From JARFVT01 sp036677425 (GTDB taxonomy: Bacteria; Pseudomonadota; Alphaproteobacteria; UBA8366; Aestuariispiraceae), in the NCBI GenBank assembly GCA_036677425.1, contig JARFVT010000011.1:78777-142776 (forward strand): DNA of 64,000 nt, in the 5' to 3' direction. How positions within the stretch are numbered: position 1 is the stretch's first letter; each line of letters opens with the position of its first letter. Below are positions 18,197 to 27,320 of this stretch, piece by piece. The translations under genes were made by a program, and so were the position numbers. A model generated the notes under the pieces. It did no database searches. It saw only the letters and a program-made list of their open reading frames with translations, and had not been told where the DNA came from.

Positions 18197-18796
18197 ATGA
18201 ATGAAGATCTCTTAGGGTATAATGGCATGGTTGAAGCTGCTATGCGTTCTGTTGTTAGACAGGCATTAGACAAAGCAGCGGCAACTGGTCTGCCAAATGA
18301 TCATCATTTTTATATATCATTTAAAACTACTAATCCAGATGTTATAATTCCCGATAGCCTACGCCAACGTTACCCCGAAGAAATGACTATTGTTTTACAG
18401 CATCAATTTTGGGAATTAAAAACTGATAATGACGGTTTTTCGGTTGAATTAAGCTTTAATAATAATAGCGAATATTTACGCATTCCGTTTAATGCGCTGA
18501 TAACTTTTGCGGATCCATCGGTTAATTTTGGTTTGCAATTTAATAATGACAGAGACTTTGAATATGCAGATGGTTTTGAATATGAAATTGATAATTTAGG
18601 CGATAATAATCAACAAGATGATGATTTGCCTTCTAATAATAAATATAACATTAAAGACGCAAATATACCCGATAAAAACAAAAATAGCGATAAAAAAGAT
18701 AGCAAAAAAGATAGCAAAAAAGATAGCAAAAAAGATAGCAAAAAAGATAGCAAAAAAGATAATGTTGTAACTCTTGATACATTTCGGAAAAAATAA
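18197..18796 (+). CDS. sspB: ClpXP adaptor SspB, alphaproteobacterial type
   Basis: 199-aa adaptor that hands ssrA-tagged proteins to ClpXP. Residues 1-120 form the tag-binding domain (MVEAAMRSVVRQALD, HFYISFKTTNPDV, IPFNALITFADPSV). An acidic, Asn-rich linker and five KKDS repeats follow. The protein ends in NVVTLDTFRKK, the ClpX-docking motif seen at the C-terminus of SspB. It starts about 70 bases after ssrA, so the tag RNA and the tag receptor are neighbours. The stretched linker (12-bp DNA repeats at 18692-18751) is unusual; its length may vary between strains. Confidence 0.94.
   Translation: MNEDLLGYNGMVEAAMRSVVRQALDKAAATGLPNDHHFYISFKTTNPDVIIPDSLRQRYPEEMTIVLQHQFWELKTDNDGFSVELSFNNNSEYLRIPFNALITFADPSVNFGLQFNNDRDFEYADGFEYEIDNLGDNNQQDDDLPSNNKYNIKDANIPDKNKNSDKKDSKKDSKKDSKKDSKKDSKKDNVVTLDTFRKK
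18692..18751 (+). repeat. 12-bp tandem repeat coding KKDS x5 in sspB
   Basis: Five exact copies of AAAAAAGATAGC encode Lys-Lys-Asp-Ser; a sixth unit is partial and diverges to KKDN. The repeat lies in the linker between the tag-binding domain and the ClpX-docking tail, so copy-number changes stay in frame. Confidence 0.95.
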
Positions 18797-18863
18797 CCAC
18801 ATTATAGTTTAAAGTGATATATTAAGGCATATAATATCCATAAAAATATAAAGGTGATTAACT

Positions 18864-20480
18864 ATGAGCGCAAAAATTGATAATAGCCTTTTCCTTATGG
18901 GTAAAGATATGACTGTTTATCGTAAGTTAACCAGTGACTTTGTTACGATAAGTCAATTTGAAGGTGAAGAAATATTAAAAATTGATTCAAAAGCCATTAA
19001 TTTACTGGCATGTGAAGCATTTTTTGATATTAACCATCTTTTGCGTTCAAGTCATTTAGCGCAATTACGTAAAATTATTGATGATGATACAGCAACAAAT
19101 AATGATCGGTTTGTTGCGCTAGATTTATTGAAAAATGCGAATATAGCGGCGGGTGGCGTTCTGCCTATGTGTCAAGATACGGGTACAGCGATAGTTACAG
19201 CTAAAAAAGGCCGTAGAATATGGACTGATTGCGATGATGGTGCGGAATTATCTCAAGGGATAATGGATGCTTATAATAAAAATAACTTACGTTACAGTCA
19301 AGTTTCAGCCATATCAATGTTTGAAGAGGTCAATACAAATAATAATTTGCCAGCACAAATCGATATATATGCCGAAGGTGATAATGAATATAAATTTTTA
19401 TTCATGGCAAAGGGCGGTGGTTCGGCTAATAAAACATTTTTATTCCAAGGCACACCATCATTATTAGAGCATGAACGCATGTTGGAATTTCTAAATGAGA
19501 AAATTAAAACCTTAGGCACCTCAGCATGCCCGCCATATCATTTAGCAATTGTTATTGGCGGCACAAGTGCGGAGCAAAATTTAAAGACAGTCAAGCTTGC
19601 CAGTGCCAGATATTATGACGGATTACCGACAAGTGGTGGCAATAAAGGCCAAGCCTTCCGTGATTTGGAGATGGAAAAAACAATTCATAAAATGACCCAA
19701 AATATGGGTATAGGCGCACAATTTGGCGGTAAATATTTCTGCCATGATGTTCGCGTTATTCGATTGCCGCGTCATGGCGCATCATTGCCTATCGGGCTTG
19801 GTGTGTCTTGTTCTGCTGATCGACAAGCATTGGGTAAAATAACCAAAGATGGCGTTTTCCTCGAACAATTAGAACGTAATCCAGCTAAATATTTACCAGA
19901 AATAACAGATGATAATTTGAATGAAGATGTGGTGGAAATTGATTTAGCAATGCCGATGAAAGATATTTTAACAAAGCTTAGCCAATATGATGTTAAAACA
20001 AGACTTAGTTTAAGCGGAATAATAATTGTTGCCCGCGATAGCGCACACCGAAAATTACGGGATCGTTTGGACGCAGGTGAAGAATTACCACAATATTTTA
20101 AAGATCACCCCATATATTATGCAGGGCCAGCAAAAACCCCAAATGGCATGGCATCTGGATCTTTCGGACCAACAACAGCAGGGCGCATGGACAGCTTTGT
20201 CGACCAGTTTCAGGCGGCTGGTGGTTCGATGATTATGCTTGCCAAGGGTAATAGATCAAAAGCGGTTACTGATGCTTGCCATAAATATGGTGGCTTTTAT
20301 TTAGGATCAATCGGCGGGCCTGCTGCTAGATTAGCCCAAGATTGTATTAAAAAAGTTGAATGTATTGAATATGCGGAGTTGGGAATGGAGGCAATTTGGA
20401 AAATCGAAGTTGAAAATTTCCCTGCATTTATTGTTGTTGATAATAAAGGGAATGATTTTTTTAAAGAATTTAATCTATAA
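18864..20480 (+). CDS. Class I (iron-sulfur) fumarate hydratase
   Basis: 538-aa oxygen-sensitive fumarase interconverting fumarate and malate in the TCA cycle. Three cysteines that bind the [4Fe-4S] cluster in FumA-type enzymes are present at matching positions: C103 (PMCQDTGT), C222 (TSACPPYH) and C316 (GVSCSAD). N-terminal alpha and C-terminal beta domains are fused, as in FumA/FumB. GGTG lies about 10 bases before the ATG. It follows sspB by 67 bases. Class I enzymes are sensitive to oxidants. Confidence 0.95.
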   Translation: MSAKIDNSLFLMGKDMTVYRKLTSDFVTISQFEGEEILKIDSKAINLLACEAFFDINHLLRSSHLAQLRKIIDDDTATNNDRFVALDLLKNANIAAGGVLPMCQDTGTAIVTAKKGRRIWTDCDDGAELSQGIMDAYNKNNLRYSQVSAISMFEEVNTNNNLPAQIDIYAEGDNEYKFLFMAKGGGSANKTFLFQGTPSLLEHERMLEFLNEKIKTLGTSACPPYHLAIVIGGTSAEQNLKTVKLASARYYDGLPTSGGNKGQAFRDLEMEKTIHKMTQNMGIGAQFGGKYFCHDVRVIRLPRHGASLPIGLGVSCSADRQALGKITKDGVFLEQLERNPAKYLPEITDDNLNEDVVEIDLAMPMKDILTKLSQYDVKTRLSLSGIIIVARDSAHRKLRDRLDAGEELPQYFKDHPIYYAGPAKTPNGMASGSFGPTTAGRMDSFVDQFQAAGGSMIMLAKGNRSKAVTDACHKYGGFYLGSIGGPAARLAQDCIKKVECIEYAELGMEAIWKIEVENFPAFIVVDNKGNDFFKEFNL

Positions 20481-20514
20481 AATATTTAAATTAAAATATA
20501 ATATATGGGCAGTT

Positions 20515-20700
20515 TCATGCATGTCGATTGATAATCTGCCCGCGCCCTGAATAATTTAAATTTGGGGCTTCATCTATTAAATCTTGCAGCATATTGACCA
20601 TCTGTTTCTCGGCTTTAACGCTTTGTTTGATCGCAAATAACGATGCATTATGATGACCATTGACAGCCAATGTAGAAATAGCAGTTGCAATATCAGACAT
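20515..20700 (-). CDS. Small YjfB-like protein (putative motility-associated)
   Basis: 61 aa. The pattern of a short N-terminal helix (IATAISTLAV), a second helix with FAIKQSVKAEKQMVNMLQDLI, and a GRGQIINRHA ending resembles small YjfB-type proteins, which are annotated as putative motility proteins. GGG lies 8 bases upstream of the ATG. No flagellar genes lie nearby, so the role is open. It faces the fumarase gene tail to tail. The family call is from memory of the pattern only. Confidence 0.6.
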   Translation of the reverse strand: MSDIATAISTLAVNGHHNASLFAIKQSVKAEKQMVNMLQDLIDEAPNLNYSGRGQIINRHA

Positions 20701-20957
20701 TTAATAACCCATCAAAAAAATATTATTAAATTAATATGTATGTAAGTTGTGTAAGCATAACATATAGGCAATAAAAAACATAGTAAATTTATATGCCATA
20801 AATAATTAACATTGTAATTTTAAAATAATGGTTGGCTGTATTTAATATAGATATGCATTTTTAATAAAATTTAATTTTATCTATATTGTTATATTCTATT
20901 ATAATAATACCAAGGGATCATGGCCTAATATATTAAGGGGTATGATGTGATATATTG

Positions 20958-21508
20958 ATGATTAAGAAAAATATTAACGGTTATAAAATAACAGTTAATT
21001 GTGTATTGATAACTGTTAGTGTGGCTTAATATTAATAACTGTTATTATTATAGGTCTTACATCATATTTCTTTGCCAATCAGGCTTTGATAAATCATGCC
21101 CATAATATAATGAATAATATGACCGCATCAACGGTAATTCGTTCTGAGAATTATTTACTTCCTGCGTATAATATAGCCGATATTGCCCGGCGGTTGTTAA
21201 AAGATAATGTTCTTGATTATTCCAATTTACTGGTATTTTTTTGCTGCGCCGATGGCAGCTTTTCCTATGTCAACCGTGATAATGTTAAGACTGTTGGTGG
21301 TTATAGGATTAAAAATATTAAATTTTATGAAACTGGCATGCGCCAAACAACCCTGAAATAGATAAAGTTTATAAAAATTAAAGATACGGGTATTAGTCTT
21401 ACAATCGCACGCGCATTATCACATTTATTAAATAGCGATATTAAAGTTAATAAAGATTAGCAAGATGGTGTTCAGATAGATTTTCATATAACATATGATG
21501 ATAAATAA
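20958..21508 (+). pseudogene. Decayed sensor histidine kinase (frameshift, internal deletion, stops)
   Basis: The frame starting at ATG 20958 (MIKKNINGYK, then a hydrophobic run) stops at 21029. A second frame continues the same membrane helix (LILITVIIIGLTSYFF) and a periplasmic sensor-like segment with CADGSFSYVNRDN until a stop at 21361. After that stop the same frame reads KDTGISLTIARALSHLLN (21380 onward), which matches the G2 box of a histidine-kinase ATPase domain (DTGIGL.IA..L). A stop at 21460 and a last piece QDGVQIDFHIT follow. The phosphoacceptor helices and the N and G1 boxes are missing. The order, membrane helix then sensor then kinase tail, indicates a kinase that has lost its core. 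Confidence 0.75.
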
Positions 21509-21542
21509 ATTTATTATAGCTTATTAAAATGCAACGGTTATT

Positions 21543-22427
21543 TTATAAATTAGATTTATTTTTTCCTATGAATAATGAGGCTATATTATATATAACAATA
21601 CCGAATGTACAAAATCCTGCCGAGACCCAAACCATATTAGAAATGACTTCATTCAAGAAGTAAATTGATAAAAATACTACTGAAACTGGAACTAATGCCA
21701 TAATTGTTGCAGCACCAGTTGCACCTAAATTATAAATAGAATAGCTCATAAAAAATAATGCAATGATATTAACAACAATACCTTGATAGCCTGCTTGTAA
21801 GATGATTTCATTTAATGGCGCATTAACTAGATTGCTTGGCGCGATAAGCCATATAGGTAAAAATACAATAAAATTTAATATGGGTACGGAAAACATTAAT
21901 GTTTTGATGCTGATATTCCATTTCTTCATGGAAACAGAATAGAAAGATAAGAAAAAGGCCGATATAAAAAACCATATTATCGATGGGGATAATTCTGTTT
22001 TACTCATATCTATTAAAATTATCAGGCTTGATAAAAGAATAAACAATATGCCAAAATATTTACTAAAATGTATTTTATCTCCATTCCAAACAAATAAAAT
22101 TATTGCCGATATAACAGGCATAGAGCCATTAATTAATATACCTACATTTGATGCTTGTGAAAATTCTAATCCTAAAAAGGTTGATATTAAATATAAATTT
22201 CCACAAGCAATAGAGCAAATAAAAACTCTAAGGTTAAATAATTGTTTGATTACTTGCTTGTTGAATATTAGAAATGGCGTAACAATTATTGCCGCAGTTG
22301 TAAAACGAATGCCAGTTATATCCCAAGATGTTAATTGGTTCATTAATCCATATTTTGATATAATTATCCAGCCAGACCATATGAAAATAATAACAATTGC
22401 AGATAAAACACCAAGGGTTTTATTCAT
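21543..22427 (-). CDS. EamA/DMT-family membrane transporter
   Basis: 294-aa inner-membrane protein with about ten hydrophobic helices arranged as two EamA halves. The first starts with LGVLSAIVIIFIWSGWIIISKYG, split by the typical W in helix 1; the second half begins near residue 150 with SPSIIWFFISAF. Members export or import small metabolites, and substrate cannot be read. It follows the dehydrogenase gene by 26 bases on the same strand, possibly as the last gene of that operon. Confidence 0.85.
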   Translation of the reverse strand: MNKTLGVLSAIVIIFIWSGWIIISKYGLMNQLTSWDITGIRFTTAAIIVTPFLIFNKQVIKQLFNLRVFICSIACGNLYLISTFLGLEFSQASNVGILINGSMPVISAIILFVWNGDKIHFSKYFGILFILLSSLIILIDMSKTELSPSIIWFFISAFFLSFYSVSMKKWNISIKTLMFSVPILNFIVFLPIWLIAPSNLVNAPLNEIILQAGYQGIVVNIIALFFMSYSIYNLGATGAATIMALVPVSVVFLSIYFLNEVISNMVWVSAGFCTFGIVIYNIASLFIGKNKSNL

Positions 22428-22453
22428 ATATTTTATCCATATAAGATTTATAT

Positions 22454-23329
22454 TTAACGTGTTGGGCGCGGTATATCAGTTGAATAATCATAAAACCCAC
22501 GACCATTTTTAACCCCTAACCATCCTGCCTCGACATATTTTGCCAATAATGGGCATGGGCGATATTTTGGATCAGATAGATCGCTATATAAAACATTTAA
22601 AATTGCTAAACATGTATCAAGGCCGATATAATCGGCTAATTCTAAAGGGCCTAACGGGTGGTTAGCGCCAAGCTTCATCGCCCTATCAATGGCAACCACA
22701 TTGCCAACCCCTTCATATAGGGTATAGATGGCCTCATTGACCATTGGTAATAAAATTCGATTAACGATGAACCCAGGGAAATCTTCGGCAACGGCAACCG
22801 TTTTGCCTAATTGATTTTCGGCAAAATCTTTACATATTTTAAAGCTTTCTTCTGATGTTGCCAGACCACGAATTAATTCAACCAATTTCATTGAAGGCAC
22901 AGGCTTCATAAAATGAATGCCGCAAAAACGGTCAGGACGATCAGTATTGGCGGCAAGCCTTGTTATAGAAATTGATGATGTGTTGGTGGCAATGATTGCT
23001 TTGTCATTTAAATATGGGGTTAGCTTTTTGAATATATCGCGTTTTATTTCTTCATTTTCTGATGCAGCTTCTATCACTAAATCGCACTCATTGAAAAATC
23101 CATAATCATCGCTATATTCAATTCGTGCCAATGCAGCTTGCATATCTTCTTGATTAATTTTTGATTTATCAATTTGCCGACGCAGGTTTTTTTCAATCAA
23201 TATAACTGCGGCATTTAATTTTTTAGCATCAATATCCATTAATTTGACCGAGGCACCAGAAAGGGCGACAACATGCGCGATGCCAATACCCATTTGACCC
23301 GTACCGATAACCCCAATGCAATTTAACAT
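22454..23329 (-). CDS. hbd: 3-hydroxybutyryl-CoA / 3-hydroxyacyl-CoA dehydrogenase
   Basis: 291-aa NAD(P)-dependent enzyme oxidising 3-hydroxyacyl-CoA to 3-ketoacyl-CoA, or the reverse in PHB-type metabolism. The dinucleotide motif GVIGTGQMGIGIAHV lies near residue 5. The family signature is clear: GIHFMKPVPSMKLVELI with the catalytic His, and the C-terminal domain starts at GFIVNRILLPMVNEA. Its place just downstream of etfA fits acyl-CoA oxidation. Chain length is not determinable. Confidence 0.93.
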   Translation of the reverse strand: MLNCIGVIGTGQMGIGIAHVVALSGASVKLMDIDAKKLNAAVILIEKNLRRQIDKSKINQEDMQAALARIEYSDDYGFFNECDLVIEAASENEEIKRDIFKKLTPYLNDKAIIATNTSSISITRLAANTDRPDRFCGIHFMKPVPSMKLVELIRGLATSEESFKICKDFAENQLGKTVAVAEDFPGFIVNRILLPMVNEAIYTLYEGVGNVVAIDRAMKLGANHPLGPLELADYIGLDTCLAILNVLYSDLSDPKYRPCPLLAKYVEAGWLGVKNGRGFYDYSTDIPRPTR

Positions 23330-23376
23330 GATATGTCCTTATATTTATAAATTAGATAGTTTCTAAATCAGATATT

Positions 23377-24315
23377 TCATAATTCATCTAGAGCCGCGTC
23401 AAATTCGGGAATTGCATCGAATAAATCGGCAACAAGGCCATAATCGGCAATTTGAAAGATTGGTGCATCTTCATCTTTATTAATGGCAACAATAACCTTG
23501 CTATCTTTCATTCCAGCCAAATGTTGGATAGCACCAGAAATACCAACCGCCATATAAAGATCAGGGGCGACAACCTTGCCCGTTTGACCGACTTGATAAT
23601 CATTGGGAACAAAGCCTGCATCAACAGCGGCGCGTGATGCGCCAACGGCACCGCCTAATTTATCAGCAATTTTTTCAAGCATGGCAAAATTTTCACCTGA
23701 TTGCATGCCGCGTCCACCCGATATAACTACTTTTGCCGATGTTAATTCAGGCCGCTCACTGGATGATCCAGCGGCGTTGATAAAACTTGATATGCCCTTA
23801 TCACCAAGACCGTCTAATTTTTCAATTGTTGCAGAACCACCATCGGCGGAAGCGGCATCAAAGGCGGTAGTGCGAACGGTAATAACATTGGGCTTTTCGT
23901 TAGATTCAATCGTCGCAATGGCATTGCCAGCATAGATTGGTCGCTCGAATTTATTTACCGCAAGAACCTTGGTTATTTCTGAAATTTGCTGCACATCAAG
24001 CAATGCGGCAACGCGTGGTAATATATTTTTACTCATGGTGGTAGCTGCACCCCAAATTGTTTGATAATCCACCGCCATTTTTACGATTAAAGGTGTGAAA
24101 TTTTCTGCTAAACCATGGGCATATTCAGGGCTATCGATGATAATAACCTTGTTAACGCCAGATATTTGTGCCGCCATTTTGCCCGCATCACCACAATCAT
24201 TACCAATAACGGCGATGGTTATATTGCCGCCTGCCGCATTGGCGGCATTAACCACATTTAAGGTTGCCGGTTTAATATTCTTGCCGTCATGTTCGGCGAT
24301 AATTAAATTAGTCAT
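23377..24315 (-). CDS. etfA: Electron transfer flavoprotein, alpha subunit
   Basis: 312-aa FAD-carrying subunit that accepts electrons from acyl-CoA dehydrogenases and passes them to ETF-quinone oxidoreductase. The C-terminal FAD domain shows VVISGGRGMQSGENF, VGASRAAVDAGFVPNDYQVGQ, and ending motifs SGAIQHLAGMKDSKVIVAINKD. It starts 12 bases after etfB. An acyl-CoA dehydrogenase encoded at 32675-33814 is a plausible electron donor. Confidence 0.97.
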   Translation of the reverse strand: MTNLIIAEHDGKNIKPATLNVVNAANAAGGNITIAVIGNDCGDAGKMAAQISGVNKVIIIDSPEYAHGLAENFTPLIVKMAVDYQTIWGAATTMSKNILPRVAALLDVQQISEITKVLAVNKFERPIYAGNAIATIESNEKPNVITVRTTAFDAASADGGSATIEKLDGLGDKGISSFINAAGSSSERPELTSAKVVISGGRGMQSGENFAMLEKIADKLGGAVGASRAAVDAGFVPNDYQVGQTGKVVAPDLYMAVGISGAIQHLAGMKDSKVIVAINKDEDAPIFQIADYGLVADLFDAIPEFDAALDEL

Positions 24316-24327
24316 AATTAAACCTTT

Positions 24328-25077
24328 CTATATTACTTTGGCTTCGTTTTTAAGCTTGTCGATAAGTTCGGCAACAGATGCGACAATAACGCCGCCTTTT
24401 CTTGCCACTGGTTCACAAATATTTACGGTTGTTAAGCGCGGTGTTACATCAATATTTAAATCATCGGGTGTCATAACATCTAATGGCTTGCGCTTTGCCT
24501 TCATAATATTTGGTAATGAGGCATAACGTGGCTCGTTCAGTCGTAAATCAACTGAAACAACCGCTGGCATATTAACCTTAATGGTCTCTAACCCGCCGTC
24601 GACTTCTCTGGTTGCCTCTAATGATCCATCACCTAATTCAAGTTTGGATACAAATGTTGCCTGTGGCCAACCCGCCAATGCAGCCAACATTTGCGCGGTT
24701 TGATTTGAATCATCATCAATGGACTGCTTGCCAACTAAAATTAATTCTGGTTCTTCTTTATCGATGATTGCCTTTAATAATTTTGCTACGCCAAGCGGCT
24801 CTACGGCTATGTCTGTTTCAATTAATATGCCGCGATCTGCGCCCATTGCCAAGGCGGTGCGGATGGTTTCTTGGCATTGTGAAACGCCAATTGAAACGGC
24901 AATAATTTCTGTGGCAATGCCTGCTTCTTTAAGCCTAATTGCCTGTTCAATTGAAATTTCATCAAATGGGTTCATTGACATTTTAACATTTGCTGTCTCG
25001 ACACCGCTTTGATCTGCCTTGACCCTTATATTAACGTTATAATCAACCACACGTTTGACTGGTACAAGAATCTTCAT
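24328..25077 (-). CDS. etfB: Electron transfer flavoprotein, beta subunit
   Basis: 249-aa AMP-binding partner of EtfA. It opens with MKILVPVKRVVDYNVNI and carries the beta-ETF signature VDLRLNEPRYASLPNIMKAKRK near residues 176-197. The SIDDDSNQTAQMLA stretch is also typical. It is upstream of etfA in the usual etfB-etfA order. Confidence 0.97.
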   Translation of the reverse strand: MKILVPVKRVVDYNVNIRVKADQSGVETANVKMSMNPFDEISIEQAIRLKEAGIATEIIAVSIGVSQCQETIRTALAMGADRGILIETDIAVEPLGVAKLLKAIIDKEEPELILVGKQSIDDDSNQTAQMLAALAGWPQATFVSKLELGDGSLEATREVDGGLETIKVNMPAVVSVDLRLNEPRYASLPNIMKAKRKPLDVMTPDDLNIDVTPRLTTVNICEPVARKGGVIVASVAELIDKLKNEAKVI

Positions 25078-25189
25078 GGATTCTAATCCTTATAAATAAT
25101 AAATTAAATAATAGTTAATGCTTAAAATATTTCAATAGTAAATTTGTAAGGCCTTGCAACATTAGAAGTCAAGCATCTAATTGCTTGTT

Positions 25190-26011
25190 TTACGTGGTTT
25201 TTATATAGCTGTTATCCCCCAGCCAATATGCAACTATATTAACGCAGCAAAAACCTTTATCTATTTCCCCTATAGGTGCAATATCCCATCGCCATGTTTT
25301 TAATGGGGCCTGCATATCAAGATTATATAGCGGGTCATATTGATCAATAACCTGATCATCGGAATTTATCTTTTGCCATTTAATATCGCAAATAACCGCA
25401 GTTGGGCAATTAAACCCTGATAGCCAATTAAAATGCGCCGCAATTATTTGTGTGAAGAAACCGTTAATATTCTTATCAGTATGTGAGGTGTTTTGATTAT
25501 TCCGACGTAAATATTGTAATGGTATAACGGGTAATTGGCTTGCCATATTAACCGATATGACAAAGTCTATATCGGGAAAATTATGATATAAATCTGGTGT
25601 CATTACCTTTGGCAATATATCTGGATTATTGAATAAATTCTGCATATGGTTGGTTATATCCACCGATATATGGCGAATATTATTATATCCATATGGGTTT
25701 GATTTAAATGGGTTTTTAAATTCAAACGGATGAATTATATCCAATAATATCACCTGCTCAAAAATGCCTGCAAGCTCTTGTAATGGAATATCATTTATTG
25801 CCGCCGCACCGGTTATTAATATTGTCCGGTTCTGTTGGCGGGTTTTTACCGCATTTAAAATTGCTTCCTTGGTTTTTGTAATATGCACGTTCCAGCTATC
25901 ACCGCAACGGGCTTTGCGGGCATTAATAGCGATTGCTTCATGTAAATAGCCCATGCGATGCACCCATTTTGGCGCGGGCGTTAATGAATATCGAATGGCT
26001 TCAATAATCAT
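25190..26011 (-). CDS. Conserved protein of unknown function, Rossmann / methyltransferase-like
   Basis: 273 aa. A segment near residues 62-95 (RTILITGAAAINDIPLQELA, then VILLDIIHPFEF) looks like a nucleotide- or SAM-binding strand-loop-helix followed by an acidic strand. Near residue 150 it has DIDFVISVNMASQLPVIPL, similar to the later strands of a class I methyltransferase fold, but the classical GxGxG is not intact. The position between the small membrane protein and etfB, in what looks like one operon, is the main context. Enzyme activity is not established. Confidence 0.6.
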   Translation of the reverse strand: MIIEAIRYSLTPAPKWVHRMGYLHEAIAINARKARCGDSWNVHITKTKEAILNAVKTRQQNRTILITGAAAINDIPLQELAGIFEQVILLDIIHPFEFKNPFKSNPYGYNNIRHISVDITNHMQNLFNNPDILPKVMTPDLYHNFPDIDFVISVNMASQLPVIPLQYLRRNNQNTSHTDKNINGFFTQIIAAHFNWLSGFNCPTAVICDIKWQKINSDDQVIDQYDPLYNLDMQAPLKTWRWDIAPIGEIDKGFCCVNIVAYWLGDNSYIKTT

Positions 26012-26023
26012 TTAGGCTTGCCC

Positions 26024-26293
26024 CTAACTATCAGTTGTTAGATATGCCAAAATAGCCGCAAGAATAACAACCATTACAGATATGATTTTCTGGGCATTAA
26101 TAAATTTCATACCCTTTTCAGTATAGGCCATTTGACGATTGCGGAATAATGAATCCTTATAAGCAAAATGCAGCCAGTTTTCATGTTTATGGCGCATGGC
26201 AAATATTTGACAAATCAGGGCGGCAAAGATTAATATTGCCATTAAACTAAATATGGCAAAAACCAATATATCAACGGATATGTTAAAATTCAT
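26024..26293 (-). CDS. Small two-helix membrane protein (twin-transmembrane type)
   Basis: 89 aa from the chosen ATG, which overlaps the TGA of the adenosyltransferase gene (ATGA), pointing to coupled translation; a longer frame starting further upstream is less likely. It has a hydrophobic helix near residues 8-32, a polar basic loop (MRHKHENWLHFAYKDSLFRN), and a second helix near 65-85. This twin-helix layout resembles small HIG1-type proteins, but the diagnostic HIG1 residues are not clear. It lies in the PduO/ETF operon. Confidence 0.7.
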   Translation of the reverse strand: MNFNISVDILVFAIFSLMAILIFAALICQIFAMRHKHENWLHFAYKDSLFRNRQMAYTEKGMKFINAQKIISVMVVILAAILAYLTTDS

Positions 26294-26853
26294 CGGTTCG
26301 CCCCCGCAACCCATAATATATCATTTTTACCATAATTATTGCAATGGCGCGACAAAACAAACATTAAATCTGATAGACGATTTAAATATTTAATCGCTGC
26401 GGGGTTAATTTTTTCTATTTCAGACAAGCCAACGACTAATCGCTCCGCACGCCTAATAACGGTTCTTGCATGATGCATATTTGCTGATGCGGCATTGCCA
26501 GCTGGTAAAATAAATGATGTAAGCGGCGCAAGTTTATAATTATATTTATCGATTTCGCTTTCTAACATGATGACTTGATTATCATTAATACGTAACGCAC
26601 AATCGCCCTTGCGACCATCTTCGGGGGTGCAAAGATCAGCACCCAAATCAAACATATCATTTTGAATATGGCTTAATAATTGATCTAATTCACCACCGAT
26701 ATGCAGACGAATGATGCCAATAATGGCATTTGCTTCGTCAACAGTGCCAAAGGCATCGACCCGCAAAGAATTTTTTGAACATCTAACGCCATCGCCAAGC
26801 GAAGTTTGGCCTTTATCACCGCCTTTTGTATATATTTTATCTAATTTAACCAT
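26290..26853 (-). CDS. Cob(I)yrinic acid a,c-diamide adenosyltransferase, PduO type
   Basis: 187-aa enzyme transferring adenosyl from ATP to cob(I)alamin. The N-terminal ATP-binding motif KIYTKGGDKGQTSLGDG and R/K residues later in ARTVIRRAERLVVGL and the LNRLSDLMFVLSR tail are typical of PduO-type enzymes. Adenosylcobalamin would serve an enzyme such as methylmalonyl-CoA mutase, not present in this window. It lies at the upstream end of the ETF cluster, 2 bases after a small unknown gene. Confidence 0.95.
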   Translation of the reverse strand: MVKLDKIYTKGGDKGQTSLGDGVRCSKNSLRVDAFGTVDEANAIIGIIRLHIGGELDQLLSHIQNDMFDLGADLCTPEDGRKGDCALRINDNQVIMLESEIDKYNYKLAPLTSFILPAGNAASANMHHARTVIRRAERLVVGLSEIEKINPAAIKYLNRLSDLMFVLSRHCNNYGKNDILWVAGANR

Positions 26854-26855
26854 AT

Positions 26856-27131
26856 TTAATCACGCCTGCCTAATTTTGTTGAACGTCTTTTGCGTGCGAT
26901 GCTATTAGCATATTCAGCAAAATTCAAAATATTATTATCAGAACTAATTTTAACGGCAATATCAGATTTAAGATTTCTGGCTTTTATTATGGCCTGTTGG
27001 ATAGCTGCTTGTTGGATAACAGTATGATGGTTCATGGGAAATGTGGAATTAAAACCACCATGTTTTTGTCGAATATAACATGCGGGTTTGCGATTAAAAA
27101 ATCTTATCAAAGGCATATGATATTTATTCAC
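26856..27131 (-). CDS. Small basic protein of unknown function
   Basis: 91 aa with GTG start, strongly basic at both ends (KHGGFNSTF region and ARKRRSTKLGRRD tail). I do not recognise a family. The middle (VIQQAAIQQAIIKARNL) looks helical. It ends 2 bases before the adenosyltransferase start, so it would be co-translated with it if real. Its coding status rests on this tight spacing. Confidence 0.5.
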   Translation of the reverse strand: MNKYHMPLIRFFNRKPACYIRQKHGGFNSTFPMNHHTVIQQAAIQQAIIKARNLKSDIAVKISSDNNILNFAEYANSIARKRRSTKLGRRD

Positions 27132-27320
27132 TTTTGTTAATGTCTCTTTTTAATTTATCTATTATGGTCAGTATAAATTAAACATTATATTTTGTCATTT
27201 TTATTACATCTTGTTAAGTCGATTTTGTCATAAGGCTTTTTCCTAATCAATGGCTTCTATTTGTTTATTCACTCTATATAATTGCATTTATTTACAAATG
27301 AACATAGAAAATATTTAATC

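Noticed and set aside
18596..18802. Minus-strand hydrophobic 68-aa ORF with repeated FFAI units
   Set aside because: It is the antisense shadow of the sspB KKDS repeat.
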